This document shows positions 1-8,601 of a stretch of DNA of 64,000 nt, in pieces. This stretch comes from Paucidesulfovibrio longus DSM 6739 (lineage in GTDB: Bacteria > Desulfobacterota > Desulfovibrionia > Desulfovibrionales > Desulfovibrionaceae): positions 1 through 64,000 of the forward strand of contig NZ_ATVA01000014.1 of NCBI RefSeq assembly GCF_000420485.1, read 5' to 3'. A program made the position numbers and the translations under genes. The notes below the pieces were generated by a model. It was given only the letters and a program-made list of their open reading frames with translations. It did not search any database and had not been told where the DNA came from. Position 1 is the stretch's first letter; each line of letters starts with the position of its first letter.

Positions 1-35
1 GGAGGGGAGAACCCTTTTTAAAGGGTTTCCCCTCC
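1..35 (-). terminator. Hairpin downstream of nrdJ
   Basis: A 16-bp stem with a single bulged base (arms 1-17 and 20-35, loop TT) lies 30 bases past the nrdJ stop. The arms are built from GGAGGGG and AACCCTTT blocks. The window edge cuts off whatever follows, so the expected T-run cannot be checked. It is most likely the 3' end of the nrdJ transcript. Confidence 0.6.
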
Positions 36-65
36 CCCGAATTTCTTCTCTTTTCTATCTGCCCT

Positions 66-2315
66 TTACCCGCATTTGGTGAAGCCGCACTGCTTGCAGA
101 TGTGGCAGCCTTCCTCGAACACGAGTTCGGTGCCGCAGTCGGGGCAGACGGGGTTGGTCAGGGAGCCGTTGCCCGAATCGATGTGCTCGCCGCGCAGGTA
201 GCGGGTTTCGAAGACCCAGGCGATGGCGTCCGGGATGGATTTGCAGAGGAATTTCTTTTGGAACTTGGGGTGTTCGCCGCCGATGTCCTTGAGCTGCTCG
301 ACGATGGCGCGCGGGCCCACGCCGGAGCGCAGCGCCAGGGACACGAGTCTGCCGATGGCTTCGGCCTTGGCGGTGATGGACGCGCCGGACTTGCCGATGG
401 TGGCGAAGACCTCGAAGGGTTTGCCGTCCATCTCGTTGATGGTCAGGTAGAGGGTTCCGAGGCCGGTCTCGACCTTCTGGGTGAACCCGTAGACCACGTC
501 GGGCCGTTCGCGCACGAGTTTGGCGGGCTGTTTTCCGTCCTTCTTTTCCTGGCCTTCGCCGGTGCAGAGCACCTGGGAGGAGCGGCAGCCGTCGCGGTAC
601 ACGGTCACGCCCTTGCAGCCGTACTCGTAGGCTTTCCAGTAGATGTCCCAGATGTCTTCCTGGGTGGCGGCGTTGGGCAGGTTCACGGTCTTGGAGACGG
701 CGTTGTCCGTGTGCTTCTGGAATCCGGCCTGCATCTTCAGGTGCCAGAGCGGCTCGATGTCCATGGCCGTGACGAAGACGCGGCGCAGTTCTTCGGGCAG
801 GAACTCCATGGAGCGGATGGAGCCGAGCTTGGCGACCTCCTGCATCAGCTTGGGGCTGTAGGCGTCGGCCGCGCGCACGGCCTGTTCGAAGAAGGGGTTG
901 GTTTCCACGAGCACATCGCCGTCCATGACGTTGCGCGAGAAGCTGAGGGCGAAGAGCGGCTCCACGCCGGAGGAGCAGCCCGCGATGATGGAGAGGGTGC
1001 CTGTGGGCGCGATGGTCGTGGTGGTGGCGTTGCGGTAGGGTCCGAGGTTGCGCTTGCCGAAGGTGGAGTCCGGGTAGGCCGGGAAGGGGCCGCGTTCTTC
1101 GGCGAGTTTTTTGGAGGCGCTGCGGGCCTCGGCGCGCAGGAATTCCATGACCTTCTCGCCCAGTTCCACGGCCTGGCGCGAGTCGTAGGCCAGGTGGAGC
1201 TGGAAGAGCATGTCGGCCCAGCCCATGACGCCCAGGCCGATCTTGCGGGTGGCCAGGACGCGCTCGGTGATGGCGGGCAGGGGATAGCGCGAGGCGTCGA
1301 TGACGTTGTCCAGGAAGCGCACGGCGAGATGGATGGCGCGCTTGAAGGCGTCCCAGTCCACGAGGTCGGAGCCGCCGTTGGCGGACTCGCCGGGCAGCAC
1401 GAACTTGCCGAGGTTGATGGAGCCGAGGTTGCAGGCCTCGAAGGGCAGCAGGGGCTGTTCGCCGCAGGGGTTGGTGGACTCGATCTCGCCCAGGGCCGGG
1501 GTCGGGTTGTCGCGGTTGATGCGGTCGAGGAAGACGATGCCGGGATCGCCGGATTCCCAGGCCTTGCGCACGAGGATTTCGAAGACTTCGCGGGCGTTGA
1601 GCTTGCCCGTGGTCTTTTTCGTGTGCGGCGCCACGAGGTCGTAGTCATCGCCTTTTTCCACGGCGCGCATGAATTTTTCGGTCAGGGCCACGGAGAGGTT
1701 GAAGTTGTTCAGCTCGCCCTCGCGTTCCTTGGCCTTGATGAAGTGCAGGATGTCCGGATGGTCCACGCGCAGGATGGCCATGTTCGCGCCGCGCCGGGTG
1801 CCGCCCTGTTTGACCTGTTCGGTGGCGGTGTTGAATATCTTCAGGAAGGAGATGGGTCCGGAGGCGATGCCGCCGGTGGAGCCGACGCGGGCGTCCTGGG
1901 GCCGCAGCCGGGAGAAGGAGAAGCCCGTGCCGCCGCCGGATTTGTGGATCATGGCCGCGTTCTTGACCGCGTCGAAAATGCCCTCCATGGAGTCTTCCAC
2001 CGGCAGCACGAAGCAGGCCGCGAGCTGTCCGAGATCGGTTCCGGCGTTCATCAGGGTGGGCGAGTTGGGCAGGAAGGTCCAGGAGGTCATCAGCTCGTAG
2101 AAATCGCGCGCCAGGGCCTCGGGCTTGACCGGCGAGGCGTCGTACTTGGCCTCTTCCGCGGCGATGGCCGAGGCCACCCGCCAGAACAGCTCCTTGGAGC
2201 TTTCATAGGGCTTGCCGTTCTCGTCCTTGCGCTGGTAGCGGCGTTCGAGCACGACTTTGGCGTTGGGATTGATCTCCGGTTCCTGTAACGACTTCGGCAT
2301 GGGAATTTTCGTCAT
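66..2315 (-). CDS. nrdJ: Adenosylcobalamin-dependent (class II) ribonucleoside-diphosphate reductase
   Basis: This 749-residue enzyme reduces ribonucleotides to deoxyribonucleotides using a B12-derived radical, so it works with or without oxygen. The N-terminal part holds the ACFVLP and GGGTGFSFSRLRP motifs. The central NPCGEQPL carries the cysteine expected to form the thiyl radical. APTGTLSIIAGCSSGVEPLF is a further barrel signature. The C-terminus ends in a zinc-ribbon-like tail with CPDC and CKQCGFTKC that may also pass electrons. ATG at 2315 follows a purine-rich AAAGAGA; an in-frame TTG nine codons upstream is less likely. I saw no NrdR box or cobalamin riboswitch upstream. No other reductase class occurs in the window. 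Confidence 0.95.
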   Translation of the reverse strand: MTKIPMPKSLQEPEINPNAKVVLERRYQRKDENGKPYESSKELFWRVASAIAAEEAKYDASPVKPEALARDFYELMTSWTFLPNSPTLMNAGTDLGQLAACFVLPVEDSMEGIFDAVKNAAMIHKSGGGTGFSFSRLRPQDARVGSTGGIASGPISFLKIFNTATEQVKQGGTRRGANMAILRVDHPDILHFIKAKEREGELNNFNLSVALTEKFMRAVEKGDDYDLVAPHTKKTTGKLNAREVFEILVRKAWESGDPGIVFLDRINRDNPTPALGEIESTNPCGEQPLLPFEACNLGSINLGKFVLPGESANGGSDLVDWDAFKRAIHLAVRFLDNVIDASRYPLPAITERVLATRKIGLGVMGWADMLFQLHLAYDSRQAVELGEKVMEFLRAEARSASKKLAEERGPFPAYPDSTFGKRNLGPYRNATTTTIAPTGTLSIIAGCSSGVEPLFALSFSRNVMDGDVLVETNPFFEQAVRAADAYSPKLMQEVAKLGSIRSMEFLPEELRRVFVTAMDIEPLWHLKMQAGFQKHTDNAVSKTVNLPNAATQEDIWDIYWKAYEYGCKGVTVYRDGCRSSQVLCTGEGQEKKDGKQPAKLVRERPDVVYGFTQKVETGLGTLYLTINEMDGKPFEVFATIGKSGASITAKAEAIGRLVSLALRSGVGPRAIVEQLKDIGGEHPKFQKKFLCKSIPDAIAWVFETRYLRGEHIDSGNGSLTNPVCPDCGTELVFEEGCHICKQCGFTKCG

Positions 2316-2384
2316 AATCTCTTTTGTCTCAACTGGTTGCAATTAAAATCAAGAAAATCGGCGAGATGTCGTTCGTAAGAAAGC

Positions 2385-2413
2385 ATAATAGGAAAGATTC
2401 GCGGCGATGACTA
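2385..2413 (-). promoter_or_regulatory. Candidate nrdJ promoter
   Basis: On the minus strand TAGTCA (2413-2408) and TATTAT (2390-2385) are 17 bases apart, about 70 bases before the nrdJ ATG. The -35 match is partial and the -10 is good. This is sequence inspection only. Confidence 0.4.
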
Positions 2414-2492
2414 GTAGGGGATCATGCCAAAGGGCCGATCCGTCCGACCCGGACGGCGCAACCCTTCAAAAAAGCGGGGTTAGTCGATCATT

Positions 2493-2514
2493 ATTTTTTC
2501 TAGATTTTTTCTAG
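2493..2514. repeat. 11-bp perfect tandem repeat in the nrdJ/transporter gap
   Basis: ATTTTTTCTAG occurs twice back to back, followed at 2523-2541 by an AT-rich inverted repeat (TTTTAT and ATAAAA, 7-base loop). This is the most AT-rich stretch of the 403-base gap between divergent nrdJ and the transporter gene at 2719. Such a pair could be a protein-binding site or simple slippage. The rest of the gap (2414-2492, 2542-2718) shows only a short CCGTCC/GGACGG hairpin near 2450. Confidence 0.6.
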
Positions 2515-2718
2515 CTGCTGAATTTTATCAGCAAAATAAAAACGCAATCTGTCCGGTCGTGAACGCGGGACTGGCGGTTTAGCGAAATCCCCGGCCTACG
2601 GCAAGCAGAGATGTCCCTTGCCGAAAGCGGGAGCGCACGTTTCCGACGATGGACGAAACGCGCTGAATTTCCTACCACCAAGACGCGCCTCCACAATTCT
2701 CCAGCGGGGACAACGCTC

Positions 2719-3669
2719 ATGCGCATACTGCTTCTCGGAACCCTGGCCGCGCTGTTCTTCAGCGCCACCTTCGTGCTCAACCGGGCCATGAGCCTTGCGG
2801 GCGGGCCTTGGGTCTGGTCCGCGAGCCTGCGGTATTTCTGGATGCTCGGCCTGCTCGGCGGCGGGCTGCTGCTTTCCGGGCGCGGCCCTCTCCTGGCGGA
2901 CGCCCTGCGGCTCTACGTCCGGCACTGGCGCTTCTGGACCCTGGCGGGCAGCGTGGGGTTCGGCTGCTTCTACGCGCTGATCACGTTCAGCTCGACCCTC
3001 GCTCCGGGCTGGGTCGTGGCCGCCACCTGGCAGACCACCATCCTGGCCACGCCCCTCGTGCTGCTCGCCTTTGGTCGGCGCGTGCCCCTGCGCGCCCTGC
3101 TGCTGACGGGCATCATCTTTGCTGGCATCGTGCTCGTGAACCTGGAGCAGACGGACAACGCTCCGGTTTCCCAGGTGCTGCTCGGCGCCCTGCCCGTGCT
3201 TCTGGCCGCGTTCGCCTATCCTTTCGGAAACCAGCTCGTCTGGGAAGCCCAGAGCGGCGGCTCGCGGCGCATTCCCGCCCTGAACGAAACGCCCGAAGCC
3301 CTGCGGGTCATGGCCGATCCTTTTTGCCGCGTGCTGCTGCTGACCCTCGGCTCCCTGCCGCTCTGGGCCGCGCTCCTCGCCGCCACCTGCCCGCCGCCGC
3401 CCGAACCGGGCCAGCTCCTGAACACTTTTTTGGTGGCGGTATTCTCCGGAGTGCTGGCCACCAGCCTGTTCCTGGCGGCGCGGCACCGCGCCCGCAGCTC
3501 GGCGCAGCTCGCGGCCGTGGATTGCACCCAGTCCATGGAGGTGATTTTCTCCCTGGCAGGGGAAATCACCCTGCTCGGCGCGGGACTGCCCGGCCCTCTC
3601 GGCTGGACCGGAATCAGCCTGACCATGCTGGGACTGGTGCTGTACATTCGCGTGCAGAATATTCGTTGA
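2719..3669 (+). CDS. DMT/EmrE-type integral membrane transporter
   Basis: The 316-residue protein consists almost entirely of hydrophobic helices, about nine or ten, beginning with MRILLLGTLAALFFSATFVL. It resembles the putative multidrug-resistance efflux (EmrE-like) branch of the drug/metabolite transporter superfamily. The substrate cannot be told from sequence. I chose ATG 2719 because GGGGA lies 8 bases upstream and translation then starts directly at the first membrane helix; an in-frame ATG 36 codons earlier would add a charged, unlikely leader. It stands alone, divergent from nrdJ and 161 bases before the DUF362 gene. An alternative description is an EamA-type permease. Confidence 0.75.
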   Translation: MRILLLGTLAALFFSATFVLNRAMSLAGGPWVWSASLRYFWMLGLLGGGLLLSGRGPLLADALRLYVRHWRFWTLAGSVGFGCFYALITFSSTLAPGWVVAATWQTTILATPLVLLAFGRRVPLRALLLTGIIFAGIVLVNLEQTDNAPVSQVLLGALPVLLAAFAYPFGNQLVWEAQSGGSRRIPALNETPEALRVMADPFCRVLLLTLGSLPLWAALLAATCPPPPEPGQLLNTFLVAVFSGVLATSLFLAARHRARSSAQLAAVDCTQSMEVIFSLAGEITLLGAGLPGPLGWTGISLTMLGLVLYIRVQNIR

Positions 3670-3830
3670 ATATAAGATTATTTCCATTATTACAAATAAA
3701 TATATTTTGCATTTCCATTGACGGAAGCAAGGAATACCGCGCTGCTTCCTGCTCCGCCTTTCAAAAACCGCCGAGAGTCCGTAAGCTGGTGGCCAGTCCA
3801 GCACCAAGCCTTTTTCCAAGGAGAAGCGCC

Positions 3831-4949
3831 ATGCCCTCGAACGTGTACTTCTGGAACCTGCGGGCGAGCATGAAATCCCCGTTCGCAAAACGCATCGCTA
3901 AGCTGCTCCGGGCCACGGGCGCGGCCGAGCACGTCAATCCGGGCGATCTGACCGCGGTCAAGCTGCATTTCGGCGAGGAAGGCACCACCACCTTCCTGCG
4001 GCCCATCTGGGTGCGCGCCGTGCTCGACTATATCCGCGCCGCCGGCGGCAGACCCTTTCTGACCGACGCGAGCACGCTCTACGTCGGCCATCGCGGCGAG
4101 GCCGTTTCCCATGCGCTGCTGGCCCAGCGCCACGGATTCGACGGCCTGGCCCTGGGCGCGCCCGTCATCGTGGCGGACGGGCTCAAGGGCCAGCACCAGG
4201 TCGCGGTGCCCGTGCACGGCAAGCGCATCGAAACCGCCTACATCGCGGGCGACATCCACGCCGCGGACTGGTTCGTGAGCCTGAACCACTTCAAGGGACA
4301 CGAACTGGCGGGCTACGGAGGCGCGCTCAAGAACATCGGCATGGGCTGCGCCAGCAAGCAGGGCAAGATGCAGCAGCACCTGACCACCGGCCCGTCCCTG
4401 AACCGCGACGACTGCATCGGCTGCGGCCTCTGCGTCACGGCCTGCGCCGCCGAGGCCCTGGCCCTGGACGGGCCCAAGGGCGAGGGGCGCATCACCATCG
4501 ACCAGGAACGCTGCGTGGGCTGCGGCGGCTGTTTCCTGGCCTGCAAGAGCGGCGGCCTGGTCATCGACTGGCGCACCAACGTGGGCGAATTCCTGGAGCG
4601 GATGATGGACTACGCCAAGGCCGTGCTGGAACCCAAGGGCCGCCCCTGCCTGCACGTCAACTTCGTGGTGGACGTCATTCCCGAATGCGACTGCGCGGGC
4701 TACTCGGACGCGCCGCTCTGCCCGGACATCGGCGTGCTGGCCTCGCTCGACCCGGTGGCCGTGGATCAGGCCTCCCTGGATCTGGTCAACCGGGCTCCGG
4801 CCTCCAGCCCGAGCAAGCTGCCCCTTTCCTACCAGCCCGGCGAGGACAAGTTCCGCGCGGTGCATGGCCACGTGCCCGAAGATTTCGGACTGGGATATGC
4901 CGAAGAAATCGGCCTGGGCAGCCGCGCGTATGAGCTGATCAAGACGTGA
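3831..4949 (+). CDS. DUF362 protein with two [4Fe-4S] ferredoxin motifs
   Basis: The protein has 372 residues. The N-terminal half carries the DUF362 pattern (AVKLHFGEEGTTTFLRP, then NHFKGHELAGYGGALKNIGMG). Two ferredoxin clusters follow, CIGCGLCVTAC near residue 195 and CVGCGGCFLAC near 228, and then a second DUF362 stretch. There is no signal peptide, so it should be cytoplasmic. The Fe-S clusters imply electron transfer, but no reaction is established for this family and none should be assumed. AAGGAG at 3818-3823 precedes the ATG. It is convergent with the HD-GYP gene, 31 bases away. Confidence 0.85.
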   Translation: MPSNVYFWNLRASMKSPFAKRIAKLLRATGAAEHVNPGDLTAVKLHFGEEGTTTFLRPIWVRAVLDYIRAAGGRPFLTDASTLYVGHRGEAVSHALLAQRHGFDGLALGAPVIVADGLKGQHQVAVPVHGKRIETAYIAGDIHAADWFVSLNHFKGHELAGYGGALKNIGMGCASKQGKMQQHLTTGPSLNRDDCIGCGLCVTACAAEALALDGPKGEGRITIDQERCVGCGGCFLACKSGGLVIDWRTNVGEFLERMMDYAKAVLEPKGRPCLHVNFVVDVIPECDCAGYSDAPLCPDIGVLASLDPVAVDQASLDLVNRAPASSPSKLPLSYQPGEDKFRAVHGHVPEDFGLGYAEEIGLGSRAYELIKT

Positions 4950-4980
4950 GCCCGCTGGGGCGCGGGCCGTGCGGGCCGCG

Positions 4981-7761
4981 TCAGCCCATGAGGTTGAACA
5001 CGTCCAGGTTGAGGTCGTGGTGGTTGACGTGCTCGGTGATCCTGACATCCTTGTCCGCGCTGCGGGGCGAGGCGAGGTCCACGTACCGCGTCGGCACGCT
5101 GCGCAGCTTGGCGTCGTAGACGACCTTCACCAGCGGCTTCAGCGGCAGGGCCGGGTCCACGGACAGCACCACGCCGTGTTCCCCGCTGCTCAGCCGCACG
5201 AGGCTGCCCACGGGATAGATGCCCATGAACTTGATGAACCGTTCCACGGTTTCCGCATGGAGCTGCGTTCCGCCCATGCGGTAGATGCGGCTCATGGCCG
5301 CCGAGCCGGGAATGGGTCCGGCGTAGATCCGTCTGCTGGTCTGGGCGTCGAAGACCTCGGTCACGGAAACGATGGGCGTGAGCGGGTGCAGTTGCTCCTG
5401 GGTCAGGCTCTTGGGATAGCCGCTGCCGTCGGCCCGCTCGTGATGCTCGGCCACGATGCGGCCCACCACAGGATCCAGTGACGGGTAGGCCCGGAGCATG
5501 TCCGCGCCTTCTTCGGGATGCGCCCGCACGATCTTGTATTCCCGCTCCGTCAGCTTTCCCGGCTTGTTCAGGATCACCAGGGGAATGCGCGCGTTGCCCA
5601 GGTCGTGCAGCAGCCCGGCCAGCCCCACGAGCCGCATCTCCTCGCGGCTGCGGTCCATGTGGTGGGCCAGGGCGATGGAGAGGACCGAAACGTTGATCGG
5701 ATGGGTCAGGCTGAACTCGCCGAAATGGCGCAGCTTGAGCATGGAAGCCAGGGCCGTGCCGTTGCGTTCCAGGGACTGAATGAAGCGCTCCACCAGGGCC
5801 TCGGCGCGCTCCAGGTCGAGCTTGCCTTCCCGCCGGGCCAGCTCCAGGGCCTTGCGCTCGAACGCGAGCGCCTGGGCATAGAGCTTTTCCGCTTCGGGAA
5901 GTTCCCGCGCCAGGGAACCGATCTGCTCCTGCTGAAGCTGCTCGCGCCGGGCGCGGCGGGCCTTTTCGCGGGCGGCCTCCTCGGCCCTGCGGCGGCGCTC
6001 CTGCTCGGCCAGCTCGGCGGCCCGTTCCTTGAGGGCCTCTGTCCGGCGGCGTTCCTCCTCCTCGGCCTCGCGGCGCTGCCGCTCCTCTTCCCGCGCCCTG
6101 GCCTGGGCCTGCTCCCGGCGACGAAGCTCCATTTCCTCCTCGCGCCGGCGCGCCTCCTCTTCGGCCTTGCGCCGGGCCTCGGCCTCGGCACGCTCCCGCG
6201 CTTCCTGCTCGCTCTTGCGGCGGGCCTGCTCTTCGGCGTCCCGCTGCGCCTGTTCGCGTTCGCGGGCGGCCTGCTCTTCCTTGCGTCTGCGCTCCAGTTC
6301 GGCCTTGCGCGCCTGTTCCTCGGCCGCGCGGAGGCGTTCCTGCTCCTCGCGCCGGCGCGCCTCCTGTTCGGCCTTGCGGCGGGCTTCGGCCTCGGCCTTT
6401 TCCCGCGCTTCCTGCTCGGCGCGTTGGCGGGCCGCTTCCTGCTCGCGCCGGCGCGCCTCCTCCTGGAGCCTGCGCTTGCGGATTTCCCGCTGCCGCGCCT
6501 CCTCTTCGGCCTTGCGCGCCTCCTCTTCGGCCTTGCGTGCCGCCTCTTGCGCTTCCCTTTGCAGGCGCGCCCGTTCCTCGGCTTCCTGGCGGGCGCGTTC
6601 TTCCTCGGCCCGGCGGGCTGCCTGCTCTTGCGCCTGTTTTTTGGAGGCCTCGGCAAGATGGCGTTTCCGGAGAGCTTCCGCCCTTTTTTGCTCTTCCTCG
6701 GCCCGGAGGCGTTCAGAGCGAATGCGTTCGGCCTCGGCACGCCGGGCAGCCTCTTCGGCAAGCTGCCGGGATTTATCCTCGGCGAGTTTTTGTTCCTGGG
6801 CACGCAGGCGTTCAAGCCGCTCGGCTTCCTGGCGGCGAAATTCCTCTTCGGCCCGGCGGACGGCTTCCTGCTGCGCCCGCAGCCGCTCTTCTTCCCGAAT
6901 CCGCTCTTCTTCCCGTATTCGCTTCTCTTCCCGGACCCGCTTCTCTTCGGCGATCCTGCGGCGTTCCCGCTCCTTTCGCGCGGCTTCGGCCTCGGCCTGC
7001 TGCCGGGCCTTTTCCTCGGCCTGCCTGCGTTCCTGCAACGCCCGTTGCCGGGCTTCTTCTTCGGCTCTGCGGCGGGCCTCTTCCTCGGCTTGTTGCCGGG
7101 CTTCTTCCTCGGCCTTAAGACGGGCTTCTTCCTCGGCTCTGAGGCGGGCTTCGCGTTCCGCTGCGGCGCGCGCCGCGCGTTCCGCCTCCGCACGGGCGGT
7201 TTCCTCGGCCAGCTTCCGCTGCTGCGCCTCGCGGCGTTCCCGCTCGGCCTGCTCGGCCTTGCGCTTTTCCTCGGCTTGCTTTTCCTCGGCCCGGAGACGT
7301 TCGATCCGAATGCGTTCGGCTTCGGCGCGCCTGGCCGCCTCTTCGGCCTGCTGCCGGGCATTTTCCTCGGCGCGGCGCTTTTCCTCGGCCTGCCGTTTCT
7401 GCTCGCGCGCACGGGCCATGGCCGCTGCGCGGGCCGCCTCCTCTTCTTCCCGGCGGGCGCGGGCCTCGTCGTCCTTTCGGCGCTCTTCCTCCCGGCTGCG
7501 CTCCTCGGCCTTGCGCCGCTCGGCCTCGCCGCGCGACTGCTCCGCCTGCTCCCGCTTCCAGGCTTCGTAATCGAATTCCGGATCGATCATGACCTCGCTG
7601 ACGCCTTCGGGAATCAGGCGCTTCACGTCCTCCCAGGAATGGATCGGCTGGTTCACGATGGCGAACGGCTCCGCCTCGGTGCCCTTGCCGTACTGCACCA
7701 CGAACATGCCCTGTTTCAGGCTGATCTTCTTGACGATCTTCATCCTGCTGTTCGTGGTCAC
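4981..7761 (-). CDS. HD-GYP domain protein with a ~540-residue coiled coil
   Basis: The protein has 926 residues. Residues 7-65 resemble DUF3391, the usual N-terminal partner of HD-GYP domains. Residues about 70-610 are an uninterrupted Glu/Ala/Arg/Lys-rich coiled coil. An HD-GYP domain (family role: cyclic-di-GMP phosphodiesterase) runs from about 680, with HD at 719-720, HHERADGSGYP at 773-783 and a VFDAQTSRR motif. Two deviations are visible: HDxGK reads HDLGN, and the Asp of the usual ADxFDA motif is Glu (TEVFDA). Activity is therefore uncertain. The GTG start at 7761 has GGGGA upstream; ATG 7743 is the alternative. It is monocistronic or co-transcribed with the HAD gene 48 bases upstream. 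Confidence 0.85.
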   Translation of the reverse strand: MTTNSRMKIVKKISLKQGMFVVQYGKGTEAEPFAIVNQPIHSWEDVKRLIPEGVSEVMIDPEFDYEAWKREQAEQSRGEAERRKAEERSREEERRKDDEARARREEEEAARAAAMARAREQKRQAEEKRRAEENARQQAEEAARRAEAERIRIERLRAEEKQAEEKRKAEQAERERREAQQRKLAEETARAEAERAARAAAEREARLRAEEEARLKAEEEARQQAEEEARRRAEEEARQRALQERRQAEEKARQQAEAEAARKERERRRIAEEKRVREEKRIREEERIREEERLRAQQEAVRRAEEEFRRQEAERLERLRAQEQKLAEDKSRQLAEEAARRAEAERIRSERLRAEEEQKRAEALRKRHLAEASKKQAQEQAARRAEEERARQEAEERARLQREAQEAARKAEEEARKAEEEARQREIRKRRLQEEARRREQEAARQRAEQEAREKAEAEARRKAEQEARRREEQERLRAAEEQARKAELERRRKEEQAAREREQAQRDAEEQARRKSEQEARERAEAEARRKAEEEARRREEEMELRRREQAQARAREEERQRREAEEEERRRTEALKERAAELAEQERRRRAEEAAREKARRARREQLQQEQIGSLARELPEAEKLYAQALAFERKALELARREGKLDLERAEALVERFIQSLERNGTALASMLKLRHFGEFSLTHPINVSVLSIALAHHMDRSREEMRLVGLAGLLHDLGNARIPLVILNKPGKLTEREYKIVRAHPEEGADMLRAYPSLDPVVGRIVAEHHERADGSGYPKSLTQEQLHPLTPIVSVTEVFDAQTSRRIYAGPIPGSAAMSRIYRMGGTQLHAETVERFIKFMGIYPVGSLVRLSSGEHGVVLSVDPALPLKPLVKVVYDAKLRSVPTRYVDLASPRSADKDVRITEHVNHHDLNLDVFNLMG

Positions 7762-7809
7762 GCCGATTCCCCGCTTTCCGATCTTGGTCTTTTCGTCCGG
7801 GCCGCGGCC

Positions 7810-8481
7810 TTAGAGCCGCCCCTCGGCCGCGAGCCGCCGCACCAGAGCCTCGGCATCCGTCTCGATGTAGTCGGGATGGAACGCTTCCAGCGCCTCCCGG
7901 CCCAGGTTCCCGCTGAGCACTCCGGCCGTCCGGCAGCCCGCGGCCCTGCCCGCCGCGATGTCCATGCCGTGGTCCCCGACCATGAGCGCGCTTCCCGGCT
8001 CCACGCCGAGCCGCTCCAGGGCCTGGAGCACGTGCGCCGGGTCCGGCTTGAGCGCGCGGGCGTCCTCGCGCGGCAGGAACACGCCGCATCGCCGGACTAT
8101 CTCCGGAAAGACCGTGCGCACGGCCGCCGTGGAATTGCGCGTGATCACGCCCACGCCCACGCCCCGCGCCGCAAGTTCCGCCAGCAGCGGCTCGGTGAAG
8201 GCAAAGAGCCTGCCCTCGCGGGCCGCGTCCAGCTCCGTGGCGTTGACCACCAGCCGCGCCCGCGAATGAAATTCCAGGCCCATGTCGCGGCCTTCGTTCT
8301 CTTCCACTTCCGCGGCCAGCTCGGCCATCCATTCCAGCACGGGCATCCCGTTGGCTTCGGGCTCCTCGCCCAGAAACGCGGCGGCCAGCGCCCTGACCCG
8401 CCGCTTCATCAGATCGAAATCGATGGTCAGCTCGGCGAGCGTCCCGTCGAAATCAAAAATTATGGCCCGAATCTTTCCCAT
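7810..8481 (-). CDS. HAD-superfamily hydrolase, phosphoglycolate-phosphatase-like
   Basis: The 223-residue protein has the four HAD motifs: DFDGT at residues 10-14 with the nucleophile Asp, VITRNS as motif II, the Lys of ALKPDP as motif III, and GDHGMD as motif IV. The helical cap lies between motifs I and II, as in phosphoglycolate phosphatase and related class I phosphatases. The true substrate is unknown. I chose ATG 8481 because it puts motif I at the usual distance from the N-terminus. In-frame GTG codons at 8487 and 8523 would add 2 or 14 residues of low-complexity Gly/Ser. Confidence 0.8.
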   Translation of the reverse strand: MGKIRAIIFDFDGTLAELTIDFDLMKRRVRALAAAFLGEEPEANGMPVLEWMAELAAEVEENEGRDMGLEFHSRARLVVNATELDAAREGRLFAFTEPLLAELAARGVGVGVITRNSTAAVRTVFPEIVRRCGVFLPREDARALKPDPAHVLQALERLGVEPGSALMVGDHGMDIAAGRAAGCRTAGVLSGNLGREALEAFHPDYIETDAEALVRRLAAEGRL

Positions 8482-8601
8482 GCTCACGCCTGCTCCGGTT
8501 CCGCTTCCGCTTTCCGCGTTCACGCTTGAAGTTCATGCAATTTCGATCCTGCCGCGCGCACTTCTTGCGATTCCTCGCGGCTCGGAGTAAATATCCAATT
8601 C

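Noticed and set aside
2316-2600. Cobalamin riboswitch controlling nrdJ
   Set aside because: No B12-box-like sequence or fitting fold was found on the minus strand before nrdJ.
5518-8529. Long open frame (about 1000 codons) on the plus strand opposite the HD-GYP and HAD genes
   Set aside because: It is the mirror of the repetitive coiled-coil codons plus high GC; it has no ribosome site and no protein-like domain content, and the minus-strand genes have clear motifs.
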